A stretch of DNA of 64,000 nt from Isoetes taiwanensis (GCA_021234155.1 JAJEKV010000056.1:6198932-6262931); one strand, 5' to 3'; shown: positions 43,067-55,572, numbered from the stretch's first letter. A program made the numbers and translations. Notes: generated from the letters alone by a model not told the origin.

Positions 43067-44600
43067 TTGAAAATATAAATGGAGTTGTAATTTATAAATA
43101 ACCCACTGAAGATAAACAGTTCAAAATTTCTACCTAAATCGGTGGTATTTGTATGTGTTTGTTCTGCCATGATTCAACCAGGCTTACTCTAGAATATGTA
43201 ACTAAATCGGTGGTATCTGTGCAGGAATAGGGCATTAGAGTGTCCCTGTGCATCTGTGGCATCATCAAATTTACCAATCTGTGGAGCTTGCATCTATCCA
43301 TCTCGGTGATAGCTAAATCGGCGGTATCTGTATGGTTTATCTAGAATCTGTATGCCATCTGTGTCTCTATTCTAGATGAAGCTTTCTGCTTATTTTGCAC
43401 TGATCTCAGGGCAATTGCATTTTTATTTTGAGATCTGAATATGACGTCCATTATTGCTGGCTTTATAAGCTTTTGTGTTTTTTCAATTGAGACTGGCAAA
43501 GGGATCTTAAGATAAATATTTAAGCATTGAACCAGTTTCATTTTTGCAGGAATAGGGCATTAGAGTGTCCTTGTGCGTCCGTGGCATCATAACAAGAACC
43601 AAGTATCAAGTTTGAAGCGGTTCTTTCTCAAATGGTTCTTTCTTGATTAGAAGTCTTCAATCTCCACAGGTCTCGGCCTAAGGAAAACAAGATCATTCCA
43701 AGTTTAACTGGTCTGTATACATTGTACAAATTGAAGATTGTGCTGCTTATAGAAACCTTCTCATAAGCCAAGTGTTTGCTTGAACTAAGACTTGATTTTA
43801 AAGAGATGAAAATGGATTTTACAAGTTGTGCCAAGCCATGCAATCTCTCACAATCTTTGCCATGGAAAAGGGGCAGTTGAATAATCGTTTTATTAATCTT
43901 TGGGGCCTAATGTGTTTTGCCTGCACAGTCTTTGTCAGTATTTTGCCATGTTCTTGACGAAGTCTGGCAGATTTAGGTGGATTCACGTTATCCACTTCGG
44001 CGGCTTAACCCATCTCTGCCAGAGGGATTTACAGACTGATACTGGAAATTTGAAGATTGTAAACCTATTATTTGTTGTACTATGCAAGATTCTATGTCAT
44101 TCAAAATGGATCTTGCATGCCCAATCTGTGTGGTAAGTTGCAAATGTTAGTATAAGTTCTCAGGTTTTATGTGATAGTAAAAGTGTTGCACGTTTTTACT
44201 GCAGGAGAAAATGTTTTCCAATTGCAACCTGTAATTTTATAGATAAAAAAAGGTCTTTACACCTTTCCTTACATGAAATTCATGCACTGGACTGGCTTAT
44301 TTTAAATGTATAGATGCACTGGCATTTTCTATGGAGTATTCTGTTTTGATAAAAAAATGTGGCGTATTTGCCTTGATTTTTTGAGCAAGGCCAAGGGCCA
44401 TCTTTTAGGAAAAATGACTAGGTTATTCTTGCAGATGGCTCACTCAAAAGATCCAGAACAAAACCCAATTCATGACTGCAACCAAGACCGAGTTATTTTG
44501 CTTTCAATGGGAAGGTGTATATTTTGTAATAGCGATGCGCGATATTTACTTCGTCCATAAATTCTTACTCTGATACAACTCTCATTCTTCAAGTCTCATT
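43067..44600. other. Intergenic with a duplicated 45-bp block
   Basis: The block GCAGGAATAGGGCATTAGAG... occurs at about 43223 and again at about 43547 (same length, four substitutions). AAATCGGTGGTATCTGT-type phrases recur at 43137, 43204 and 43315. The rest is AT-rich with no gene. Confidence 0.55.
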
Positions 44601-45694
44601 TTACAACTATGCGTACCTTTGTTTCTTCTCTGAACTAGCCACCATTCAACTGTTTGAGTGCTACATTTTTTGCTGCTTTGAAAGTGAGCTAGAGTTTCTA
44701 AGACGTCAAGGTTGTCTTTCATGGCAGCCCAGTGGAACAGATTGTTGCTATCAATATCCATGCTGTTGACGATCTTCTCAAAATCCTTGCCATCACGTGC
44801 AGTGGCAAGACGTGTCTGAAAGAATAGCGATTTAAGCTCTTCCGCAGTGGCATAACTTGCAGCATAATGAAGCAGAGTGGCATTATCTTTGTGTTTATAT
44901 CTATAGATATAGATGGAGTCAAAGAGAAACTGCGTTCATCTGATTCCAATTTTGACATCTTACCACAAATCAATTGGATAACATTGGCAGCCCCTTTCTG
45001 AAGGTCATGAACTATGCCAACTGCAAGCTCGCCTTTGTTATTGTGAAGAAATAAATCAGCAATAGCTCCTGCTTCAATGAGGATAGGAATGACAGACAAA
45101 GATCCATTTCTGACAGCCCAATGAAGGGTAGTGTTGCCTTTGGCAATGTCTGTTTTGGTAGTGTCTGCACCTTTTTCAAGCATCCACTTAAAAACCTCAT
45201 CTCGCCCATTTCATGAGGCAAAGTGCAAAGCAGTCATGCCTTTCTTATTTATTACATCATCTGCATGCCGATACAACAGCAGTTCCATCACAAATGTGCA
45301 TCCACATCTGGCAGCAAAATGAAAGGGGACTTATCTTGGCCCCCATTTCAATAAGAAATTCTACAACTTTTTTATTGCCCTTTCCTGCACCATAATGCAG
45401 TAGAGTTTGGTCCTTGAAATTGTGCAACTCATTCACATCCTTCTTGGGACATAGAACTTCAAATACAGCAAACAACTGCTCAAGAATATCAAGATCATTA
45501 GTAGCAATGTGGAGTGGAGTGTTCCCTTCGTGATCTGGAGTCAAGATCAAGGTATGTGAAGCCTCATAGGCGAGCAGAGTCTTCATGATAGACCCCTTAC
45601 CATATTCGGCTGCAATGTGCAGCAACGTGCTTTTTCTGTCCCCAATGCATTTGATATGTTGTCCTGGTATTCTGGATCCAAAGATAACTTGGTA
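44600..45694 (-). pseudogene. Ankyrin-repeat protein, broken exon
   Basis: Minus-strand sequence with successive ankyrin units: STLLHIAAEYGKGSIMKTLL, GNTPLHIATNDLDILEQLF, QTLLHYGAGKGNKKVVEFL, GMTALHFAS, TTLHWAVRNGSLSVIPIL, TLLHYAASYATAEELKSL and NLFHWAAMKDNLDVLETL. Ankyrin repeats mediate protein binding; no enzymatic domain is visible. The exon begins after a TTGCAG acceptor (start at 45694), so it was once internal. It is broken by a one-base frameshift near 45330, an in-frame TGA at 45211-45213 inside ALHFAS*NGRDEV, and another frame change near 44890-44940. No upstream exon was found before 46 kb. It is probably a pseudogene; long-read error is the alternative. Confidence 0.8.
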
Positions 45695-46420
45695 CTGCAA
45701 GATAAATTATGTACGCTCAAATTTGCATAAATGATTGAAGCCTTAGCATTGAACTGCATTTGGCATGTTTGAATCCTGGCATTGTGTATGCAAGGTTAGC
45801 TACTGCTTGCACAGATATAGAAGATAGAATTCTGCATATAAGGTCCAGTTGTGCAGTGAGGAAAATTTTGTTTGCATTTGTTTTACCTTTATTTTATATA
45901 AGTAGCAGGCTGAGCCTATTAGTCGTTTGATTAGTTGTGGACCTGTTAGTGAAAAGTTGGCAATTCTAATGTCAAGTTCTTGATGCAATGAACAGAATTA
46001 ATTATCCTCATTGATTGGACAAGTTGACACAAATGTGATTTTGACAAAGGAATGTGGATTATAAGAGGGCTCGCCATTTTGCAGCTATTAAGGATCCAAC
46101 TTTTTCCAAATGTATAGGATTGATTTTGTTCCAATACATCTCTAATATTCAAGGCAAATGTGCACTTTTATAAGCTCCACACTGTTACGATTTGAACTCA
46201 TATATTATGTTGGGTTGTCTTCAACAACCTTCGCAATAGGAGTATGCATATGTATCAATATCATTTCAAATCCAAACACAAGGGGCATCACCAATGTTAT
46301 TTGACCAAAGAAACTTCATTTCTAGACCTGTATCAGAAATCAAGCTTTATTATGCTACAAGACTTATATTACCAATTGCATTTATCAATTATGTAATTGA
46401 TTTTGACACAATGTGCATGG
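45695..46420. other. Intergenic, no gene seen
   Basis: AT-rich sequence upstream of the broken ankyrin exon. No matching upstream ankyrin exon or other domain can be read. Confidence 0.4.
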
Positions 46421-47597
46421 TATGACTTAAGACATTTTGCACACTAGTATTATGGGTTAGGTTTGTGAGGTTAAATCCCAGCCGTGGATCTGGAGCATAT
46501 CCTGGGTACGATGCCAGATCAGCGGCCAGCATCTTTCTGGAGAAAAAATGGCTTGCCATTTCCTAAGGTCTCCATAAAAAATAGCTTGCCATTTAAGGAA
46601 CTCATGGTGACTCAAGAGAAGGTCCGCAGACCATGCATATCCCCGATACGCAGACCATGCAGACCGGCAGAGCAATCAGATGGGATCTTCTTGGCAAACC
46701 TACGCTTTGGAAGAAGCTTCAAGCTTTGCCTCACCGCAAGAAGCTTTGCCTACTCTCCCCTTCTTTACGGTTAAGCCCCGCCCCCCTACGCTTTCTCGCT
46801 TTCTTTGCTCTTCTGGCGCTAAAAATAGATAGCGGCCCATCCTCAAATCTGCGCACCAAGCGAGAAGCGGCTTCCTAACAAGCCGATTCGGGTAAAGAGT
46901 CGCTTCACAGGGGAGCCGGAATCTAGCTTCCTAAGAAACCAGGAACCCGAAAGCTCGCCCACCGCTAAGAGCGCGGTAGAAAGGCGGCATGCCGCTTGTT
47001 GCCGGAATGCCGGAAGCATCTTTCTATAGTTTCCTTGGCCTCCTCTGCCGTAAATCATCGTTCTATAGTCGAACGAAAACAAAGAAAGAAAACAAAACAA
47101 AGAAAGAAGACAAAGAAAACGAAATAAAGAAAGAAGCCTATGCAACCGAAGCCTCGTAAAAAACCAAAACAAAGAAAGAAGTCACGTAAACCGAAAGCAT
47201 CCCGTGCTCTTGTTATCTTCACGCCAAGCATGCCCTTCAACACAACAACATGAAGAGCCCTCATATTTTAAAAGCCCCAATCAATCGGTTTGAAAAGCCC
47301 CGCACAAGGCCACCGCCTCGCACTCTCCGCAAAATAAGGAGCATAAAATAGAAAGGAGCATGTCCTTTTATCCACACAGTATAAATACTTCTACTCCAAG
47401 ATGGCAAACAATCATAAAAACACATCAAAATAGCAACATGACCACTAAACGCAATTAAGCTGCTCAAACATCGCAAAATATACCCTTTTTCATACAATAC
47501 GACACCAAAATCATAGTCCCAACCACTGATTCCCAAATACCAAACAAAAATCGCAGAAGTTTATGACTTTAGACATTTTGCACACTAGCATTTATGG
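46421..47597. repeat. ~1.1-kb insert between 35-bp direct repeats
   Basis: TATGACTTAAGACATTTTGC... (46421-46455) recurs at 47562-47597 with one indel and a few changes. The enclosed GC-rich DNA contrasts with its flanks and includes purine-rich ACAAAGAAAGAA repeats (47070-47190) and a 3' segment (47450-47545) related to the Mutator-like element at 42.9 kb and to 58.66 kb. No inverted termini were found. It could be an old insertion or a duplication by strand slippage. Confidence 0.55.
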
Positions 47598-47964
47598 CAT
47601 TTTGGTAGAACAATTTCTAGCACAACTAAGTTGTACTCTGCTATGGATTGTAACATGCATATGAAGGTTAGACCTCGATGTGCTATAGCTTACACATATA
47701 GCAACTGTAAAGCACAAATGAATTATTCTAATAATATGTTTAATTAGAAAACTTGCCTTATATGTTGTATTCCTTAAACTCAATAAAAAATTACTGTATA
47801 AGGAGAATTTTGAACTTTCATTTTAATAAACGATCGTATATATAGCAATTAACACTCTTAACCATATCTTTATTAACTTTAGAATTTAATCCTAAAGAAA
47901 AGCCCAGCAACGCTGCGCACTTTTTCTAGTTATTATATAAAGCAAAACATTTGGAAGTAGCCCG

Positions 47965-48140
47965 ACAAACTGAAGATGAGATGGGTTGGACCATATGTGG
48001 TGAGTGAAGTATTCTCTAATGGTTCAATACAGCTCCAAACTTTGGAGGGGGACCACCTTCCTACCAGAGTAAATGGTTATCTTGTGAAGAAATATTATGG
48101 AGTTGATGACGAGGAACAACAAACAACTTCTACGACCACA
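47965..48140 (+). pseudogene. Ty3-type integrase C-terminus fragment
   Basis: Reads MRWVGPYVVSEVFSNGSIQL, then LEGDHLPTRVNGYLVKKYYG and a stop, the GPY/F-type end of a plant Ty3 integrase. It is directly followed by an LTR-like fragment in the same orientation, so it shows the normal pol-LTR order of that family, unlike the antisense pol at 35.6-37.6 kb. Confidence 0.8.
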
Positions 48141-48149
48141 TGAGTTGGA

Positions 48150-48460
48150 TAGTTCGTGAGGGAGTAAGGCATTAGCAAATCCACAAGTCTTCATATTACC
48201 AGGCCGGAATTGGGGGCAAATCGACCATGGCCATGCAAGAGACTGTTGTAAGGTGGAGCCAGGTTTTTGATTTGAAGACATCGGGCCTGTACCAAGCCGA
48301 TTAGATGATCTAAAGTCCGCCAGGGGCTGAAGGATGCAGCAGCAACAAGAGAAGGCTCGATTTTAAACTAGTACAGAAGAATTCAGAGCAGGCCAAAACT
48401 AGGAGAACCGCGGCCATTTGCATGGTGCCTGTTAGAATTGAATTACAGAGGGCCGAGCTT
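48150..48460 (+). repeat. Fifth copy of the LTR-like family
   Basis: GGGAGTAAGGCATTAGCAAA to GAATTACAGAGGG follows 38040-38470 closely, but without the roughly 130-bp block (38135-38270) present there. It marks the LTR start zone next to the integrase end. Confidence 0.8.
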
Positions 48461-48863
48461 TTAAAAACCATCCAAATGCACCATATCTACAAATACTTCT
48501 TTCTGGGACTCACTTGATTACAAGGCCTATCTAAGCAGGCAAAGCTGTCCCTCTTTACTAGCCGTCTCTAATACCATGTTACACAAGATAGCAATATAAA
48601 TAATCTCCTAAGGAAGTTATATGTAGCAGCCTTAATGAGCCAACTCCTTGCAATGACCAATCTCATCTACAGTACAACTATCATACAACGCTAATGTAGC
48701 CCAACGTCAAGTCATCACGTCACAATTTCCTCCTGAAACCAGGCGAAATCTTTAGTCAGAATGACAACAAAAATCCTAAAAAGCAAGAATGCTTTATATA
48801 GAACATCACATATCATTGCTTTTAAAATGCTGTACCAAACTCGACATATATACTATCCATATC
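48461..48863. other. 3' flank of the ABC1K9-like gene
   Basis: About 400 bp between the LTR-like fragment and the kinase stop codon. It probably contains the 3' untranslated region; no strong poly(A) signal stands out. Confidence 0.4.
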
Positions 48864-51262
48864 TCAAATAGACCTTGATCTTAAAGAAATGCGGTCATCT
48901 TCAAGCATTTTTAAATTCGGGGCCAATAGACGGGTATATCGATCAAAATAAAGAAGCTGCTTCAGCAACAGGCCAAACTCTCGTGGGAATTTTAAACCAT
49001 ACGCTTCGCTTACCCGTATCTATAGAAGGGAAAAACAAGTCAGCCATCCTGCATTAGACAATTGACAAAATAATCCCTACTTCATACCACATCGAGAAGC
49101 AAAGTATTTATCTGCTGCTCATCAACAGCTACGCTTGCTGCCACAGTAGCTCCATTTGGGCCCCTAGCAGTAGTTATAAAAACTTCGGAGTCTAAATCCT
49201 GTAGCCATTGCTGTAGTTTTAGCATACCTTCTAAACAGCTAAAGAATATCCCAAACTTATTACCTGAACAGTCTCAAAAATCTTCTCCAAATCTTTAGCA
49301 AATGCACTGATGTCTACTGCTGCATCTGTGGCCCCCATTTCGTTCAAGGCACTAGCCATTACATAATATTGGCGACTTCCGATTGATGTCAAAAATTTCT
49401 CAACTGCTGTCCAGGTAGCAGGGGATATGCTGCCCACTATCCCTGCATGATGAAGAAAACTGAGTCATACCCTCGCATTAATTCTGTTCTTTTCTGACTT
49501 TGTGAATATAATCAGATGTTAACCCTCACCAAAGTCAATGAAACCTATTCGACCATCTTTAAGCACTAACAAGTTCCCAGCATGAACATCAGCATGAAAT
49601 GTTTCACAAGCCAATAAGCTCCCAAACCTGCAGCATAGTAGGAACAGTGAGAGCCTGAAGAAGTCCCCTCTTGTGTACATCACTAACAAACCCACCAAAC
49701 ATTGAGTGCACCAATCAATGCTGCCTCCGGATTTGGGACAATCCGGTTGATAGATTGTAAATCAGTGAGCGGAACACCATAGAGGCGTTCCATGGTCAAA
49801 ACTCGCTGAGTGCTACAATGCCTGTATACTACTGGTGCAGTTGCTTGGCTGGTAAGCCCCATCGTTTCCAAATAGTTTCTGAAGGCCTCCACATTGACAG
49901 CCTCTTTTCTGAAATCTACTTCTTCCAGCATTGAGGTCCTAATGTCTCCCAATATCTCAACCTACAAAGCGATTAAAAGGAATAAGTAAATCCCATCCTC
50001 ATGGTCAACCATCTTCCCTGCAAGGCCATGCGGTTAAAGAGTCAATGTGAAAAACTAACCACAGAGGTGCGACTAAGTTGTGGATTGATAAATTCAAGGA
50101 CTCGTGCAGCACTATACAGGAAATTGAGATCTGCTGTCAGTATATCCTCAACTCCTGGTTTCAAGACCTTAATCACAACATCTTTCTTACTACCTTTTAA
50201 CCTTGCAGCATGTACCTGCAAAGTTTCATGCAATTATTAAACTATACAATATAAAACAAAAGCAACAAAACAGCCTGTATCAAGGTGTTTATATGGGCTA
50301 CCACCTGTGCAATAGAAGCACTAGCCAGAGGCTCTGGATCAATGCGCTCATAAACATCTTCCAATGGCCGCCCTAACTCTTTACGGATAATATTTTCTAT
50401 TGTAGTGAAGGGCACTGGTGGACTGTTGTCAAGGCAATTTTGAAACTCTTTGACATACTCATCTGGAAAGAATGTTGGTGTGGATGCAATGAACTGGAAT
50501 AGCACATGCATTCAAGATCAAGCTTGAGCTACAAATCAACAAAAAACCAACAAACATGTTGCTTTAATAAAATAAAAAATTCATAAAGAAACAGCACTCA
50601 ACCTGGCCAAGCTTGATATATGTAGCGCCAAGCTTTTCAAACAAACGGCGGAGCTGTACAGGACCTGGCAATCTGGAACCTGGTGAACTGTTCTGACAAG
50701 TGTTCAAATAGAAGTAAACGTCAGGCAAATAGGATCAAATAAGTAGGTCGAGAAGGAAAAAGGGAGTGAAACTTTTACTCCAGTCTGCTCTAGCAGCCAT
50801 TCTCCACCAACTGTTATGACAGCTTCAAATCCTTGAGCTAATCTCACTATGCCTCGGGGTCCAGTGCTGATAGCAGTGCGTGCAAGGTCTTGGACAAGCT
50901 CATTGAGCTTATTAAGCCTTTCTGATGACACAGAAGATCCATATTTAGTATCTAAGTTCATTGTTTCTTTAATTTCCTTCTAGAGACAAACCTGCATCAA
51001 TTCTCTGCGAGAAAGGGATCGAAGATGAAGCACTGCGGGCATTTATGCAGACCAATCCACCAGAACCAATCCTTTTGGATAGGCATGGAGTCCTCGAAAA
51101 CCCAGCCGGCTGCCTAAAATGCAGCCCCTCCTACATACATATACAATCTTCAATCAGCAAAAAAGAGTTTCATGATATTGACAAAAATAAAAAAGCTTAG
51201 TGAAGAAGTACCTGAAACCATAGAATCCGTGAGGAGGAGAAACGAGCGCAAGAGACCGCCAT
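48864..51262 (-). CDS. ABC1-family atypical kinase, ABC1K9-like (11 exons)
   Basis: Predicted UbiB/ABC1 kinase, closest from memory to Arabidopsis ABC1K9 (At5g05200), a plastid protein; these kinases act in prenyl-lipid and redox homeostasis. Exons (minus): 51262-51212, 51130-50992, about 50979-50779, 50692-50603, 50493-50305, 50215-50060, 49961-49696, 49627-49530, 49442-49264, 49198-49088 and 49019-48864. From exon 5 on, all sites are GT-AG and phases agree. Motifs in order: TGPRG, KxGQ as YIKLGQ, ASASIAQVHAARL, VVIKVLKPG, EEVDF, HADVHAGN catalytic loop, IDFG metal site and the C-terminal FDRYTRLLAPN. MAVSCARFSSSRILWF looks like a transit peptide. The exon 2-3 junction is unclear: exon 2 ends at CAG|GTTTGT, but the exon 3 frame starts only 12 bp later after CTCTAG. 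Confidence 0.9.
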
Positions 51263-52931
51263 GGGTTCTTTGGCCAAGTCCTCCTAAACGGTCGACCTTA
51301 AATCATTTTTCATGTAATTCTTTGGACGTGTCTCTATGATATTCATTCCACGAATGTAAGGACACAAACCTTTCGCAAAATACTACGTTAACTACCTATA
51401 TACCTAATTACCTAAATGTTTAGTAAGGAGGCTTGCCTTTTCCAATTCGTGTGTGCACCCACTTAGACTCAATTAAATGTGATCTGTGGGATCTACAATT
51501 TTTTGCATCGACAATGTAGAAAATTAGAAACTCCAAGAAAATATAGAGCAAATCACTCTGCTCGAGTCTTGTTTTCTCCATAGCCATGTAGCCGTTGGTA
51601 AAGATGCCTTCCTTTGACTAAGATACATCCTATCATGTAGAATCACGAAAATGGATCCTCAGTTATTTATTTTCAAGAATGATTTAGCCAGAATTATTGG
51701 ACAAGCTTAAGCTGTCAATACTAGCAGAAATCAGAAATAATGTAGCCAGGAGCCAAAATAGGGCACTTAGGTAGGTAAGCTTGACACACTTCGTATAGAG
51801 AGGTCTTATATTACATGCATTTCCCTCTCCAATGGCCTTGTATATTTGAAACCTAGGACAAGTTTTATGCCCTTGTGTTTGAATCTTGCAATGGGCCTTG
51901 ATTGCCTTCTAGAGGATCGCGTTTTCCTTTTTCATGCTTTTGGCAAGTGCCCCTTCTGATGACCATTATGCTATGTAGGGTTTTCAATGCTAAAAGATTA
52001 AGGGCTTTTGTAGTATTTTAATCGCCTTTTTGGGTTGCTTGGATATTGTTTAGAAGCAATCCATTTCTTGAAGTGTTCATATGATCTGCATGACATCTTA
52101 CGCCACCTAATACCCGACTTTGTGTGCAGCAAGGAATAATTTGAATTTTGCATCTCCACATTCTTATGTGAAGCTCTATTTTGGATGGTTCCAATCAATT
52201 CCATCACTATGGATGCTTATTAGTAAGTTTTATTTTCTTTATAAGTTTGTTTCTCTAGCTTTCAAAATATAATAGTTTTTAACTGGTAGAGTTATTTGAG
52301 CAATGGGTCCTTTTGTCAGAAGAATAGAATAGAATAGAATAAGGGACTCTCTTCCTTTCGAGTTGTTAACTCAATGGCAAGGGGTACTCTTAGATAAGGA
52401 GGATAAAATATTGTTGATGCCGAGAATAGATGTTCCAATAAGAGGAAGCATCCTTATGCTTTTATCAAACATGAGTTAGGACATTAACTGTCGGGCGATG
52501 GACGCATGATTTTAATTGAATACATGTAATCTTAGTTGGCGGGCGATCTCTGATGCTTTTGCATGGTTTCAATGAACATGGATATTACTCTCGATCTCAT
52601 GTTTTTAGCTTGTTAATATCTAATGCAACTTTTATACGATTTGTATGTCAATGTTGTGAATTTGGTGCAGTGAATAGAGCAATCTTTCAAAGTTGTTGCC
52701 CCAAAGTTTCACATGGATCTCCAATAGCTGCTCTTCTAGTTTCCGGGACTAGAGCAACTATAGTAAATTATGACCATAAATGTTTAGTGATATCGTTAGT
52801 TTGTCTCATTTGGTATATGATATTTGTGTAAGAAACCAAATCATGGAAATGGACGAACTTGCATTATGCCCATGCTTTTAGTGTTGTAATGGAATGTTTT
52901 TCATTAATCAGGCCGCAGGTCTCTTCCTAGG
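51263..52931. other. Promoter side of the kinase gene and intergenic DNA
   Basis: Upstream sequence of the minus-strand kinase gene, then AT-rich DNA with an AGAAT pentamer run (about 52320-52342). The open frame at 52553-52831 has no recognised homology. No element boundary was found. Confidence 0.4.
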
Positions 52932-53318
52932 CTATTGTTGAGTGCCAGTCTTAGCTAACACAATTGCAAAAGGAGTTTGTGATTTAACTCCCAGCTCCTC
53001 ATGTAAAAAAAAATTCAAAATGGATTCAAACTGATACCACATTTTTACTGAAATAGAGGGCCCCCAAATCGGAATGCCATACAATAGCATAGTCTGCACT
53101 AGTGTTTTGAAAAGCATTTTCTTAAGTCCAAAATCAGTCAAGAAGGCCTCATCACACCTAGAAAGCATCCCATAGAGGGCTGCTCTCCCACCAGCAGACA
53201 AAAATCCCCTATAGATAGGCTTCTCATTCATCTCAGCAAATTTTCTACAATGGTGGATAGTGGATAGCCGCACATATTCGAAATACCCACAAAGAAAAAT
53301 AAAGGGAATGGACCCCAT
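52932..53318 (-). pseudogene. LINE reverse-transcriptase C-terminal fragment
   Basis: A 128-codon frame reading RAALYGMLSRCDEAFL, LKKMLFKTLVQTMLLYGIPI and WGPSISVKMWYQFESILNFF resembles the region after the RT domain of plant non-LTR elements, where YG-x-x-W(G) is conserved. The catalytic part is missing. It abuts the reverse-oriented copy of the 4.2-5.2 kb repeat family. Confidence 0.65.
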
Positions 53319-54365
53319 AAAATATAATGCTAATAGATGTTTGGTTTGTGTACCTGCCGAAAGCTTATCACCGGGATTAAAAATCCCTGCCCTTTTGGGT
53401 TTTCGAGGAAAAACCCTAGTGATAAGCCTTCAGCAAGGAACCTGGACAAATGTAAGGCTGAGAAATTGCTCCTAAAAAACCCACAAATGGAGAAGCCGAA
53501 GCTGCTGCCGCTTGCCAACCTGTATATGCACATCATCAACACGAGAACAAATGTGGAAAAACAAATCTTCCAAAGTGGAGGGGCTGATCACGCGTGTTAT
53601 GCAACAAAAACAAAACCTCTTCAAATAGAGGGGCTTGTCACGCGCGTCAGGGGACAAATACATTAAACAATTAAGGGGAGAAGGGTGGGTTTCAAAAAAT
53701 AGAGAATAAGATATTGCTGAGAGAGACGAGGAAGTGCCGATGAGATATTGATGAAGAACCTCGCCTAATATAGCGATCTCCCAACCAGAGAAAGCATGCA
53801 AAGCATGCAAAGCATGCATGCGAGACATGCATGTCCGCCCTTTCTAGAATCTCGATCTGATGGCTCGGATCGATGGGATTCTAGAATGGAGCTTGCATGA
53901 AAACGACAAAAACCTCCTGAATAGAAGAGACCTTCCTTATCAAAACAAGATTGAGAGTGAAGGTCAAAGGATTATGGCCAAAGAAGAGGCAAGGCTGGGG
54001 AAGAGCATGCCACAGCATGGAAAGAAATGCCAAATTGGTCAATCCAAGCAGGGAGAAGCTCCTCCCCTGCATGGTTTCAAAGAATAGAGAATAAGATACT
54101 GTTGAGAGAGGAAGCGTCGATGAGACGTTGATGAAGAATCTTGCCTAATATAGCGATCTCCCAACCAGAGAAAGCATGCAATGCATGCAATCGGAAGGTT
54201 GCGGAAATGGTAAGCCCAAAGAATGGCCGAAACTGCAGCTCCGGTGGCCCAGATTTTTCAAAGTCCCTTCCGCCAGTATCACTGTTATGTTTAATTCGAG
54301 GCTTATCGAGGAAGGCGCCCAACTTTGTAAGGCGAAGGGCCAGCTGCTCCCCCATGGTCTAACAG
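53319..54365 (-). repeat. Reverse copy of the 4.2-5.2 kb repeat family
   Basis: The reverse complement of 53280-53460 matches 4946-5137 (AAGGCTTATCACTAGGGTTT, then TTTTTAATCC...GGTGATAAGCTT). 53740-54180 matches the hairpin-bearing unit, with hairpin CGATCTGA-tggc-TCGGATCG at 53853-53872 followed by ATGGGATTCTAG. A second partial unit ends near 54185. The shared order shows one composite repeat moved or duplicated as a block. Confidence 0.8.
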
Positions 54366-55572
54366 AAAGAAAACAAGTTGGACTCCACAATCTCCTGAGC
54401 TCAGGGGTAACAAAGCTAAGGTAATATGCCCACTGATGGCGCACTTACGAGGAAAATGGCTCCAAGAAGGACCTTCACTACTTAGATCTGGGCAAGCAAT
54501 GGCTCATTGGGAAAGACTTGTCTTTCCAATGACCCCAAAACCGCCCACTCTGGTGCCCTATATGGAAAGATACGATGCCTCAAAGTGAACCCCCTCTTAC
54601 GCCCCTAATGGCTCGGGTTAGGTATCCTGGCTTTGTGGCTTTTAGTCGTAAGAAGGTCAAAATAACAGGTATCAATATTCAAATTAAAGTTGTTGGCGAG
54701 CTCTTTGCAATGATATATGCCCGATAGCTAGTCGTCCCCCGTGGAAAAATATTTTTTAGTAAATATAACTAGCGAAAATGCAGGGTTAGAGAAAGAACAA
54801 ATGCACATTAAACTTCGAGTAAATGCTGCTCAAAAACCAGAATGTAGCACGAAACACAAATAGAATGAAATGATCTAGAAAAGGCATGATTCAGCCCAAA
54901 AAATTAAATTGAGAATAATAAAATGTGGAGGATATCCTTTATCAAAATCTAATACAGAAGTCTCCCCAATTTTCTCCCATTGGAAACCTTCCCAAGCTTA
55001 CGAAAAAATGGGAAGGTTTCCCATCAATAAAGTTAGGAGGTTTCCATATTTCCCATTTGGGTCCAATGGGCTTAAACTAATCAACTCATGAAACAGAAGT
55101 TTGAAGTTCAATGCACCTTTGCCTACGATGCCTTGCAAGGTTACTTCATTTCATTTTCATTCAAAAACTTATTTCGAATCTTAAACTCAGCCTTTGTGAG
55201 AAATGCTCAAAGTCAACGTTGACAAAAAATAAGTCCAGCAAAAATGAATGTGAAACAGAAGCCTGCTTGTAATTGCCATGATAAATCATGGCTGTTAGCC
55301 ATAAACGCTCTTGAAGTTTAATGCATTTATTCAAGCAGAGAATATTATGCAGCATACCTTAGTTGGAGAATAAGTACATCTGTTAATGATACTTCACTTA
55401 AATATCTAATAAGCTCTAGGTCAAGAAACCTTTTGTAATTTATCAGAAAGAGACCAGAAGAATAAACTAACTGGAATACAGCAAAAGCAATTTCCTTCGA
55501 CACAAACTTTGGCACATCTCAAACTTACCTAAGAGATCATATTAGTTCAAGTTTAACAAGTTCAGACGAGAA
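54366..55572. other. 3' flank of the methyltransferase gene, intergenic
   Basis: No homology-supported gene. A perfect 13-bp inverted repeat (GGAAACCTTCCCA at 54982-54994, TGGGAAGGTTTCC at 55009-55021, 14-nt spacer) lies here. It is not followed by a T tract and is too far from a stop codon to call a terminator. Confidence 0.5.

Noticed and set aside
54982-55021. Perfect 13-bp inverted repeat as a transcription terminator
   Set aside because: Plant Pol II genes do not use such hairpins; it has no T tract and no adjacent stop codon. Kept only as a structural note.
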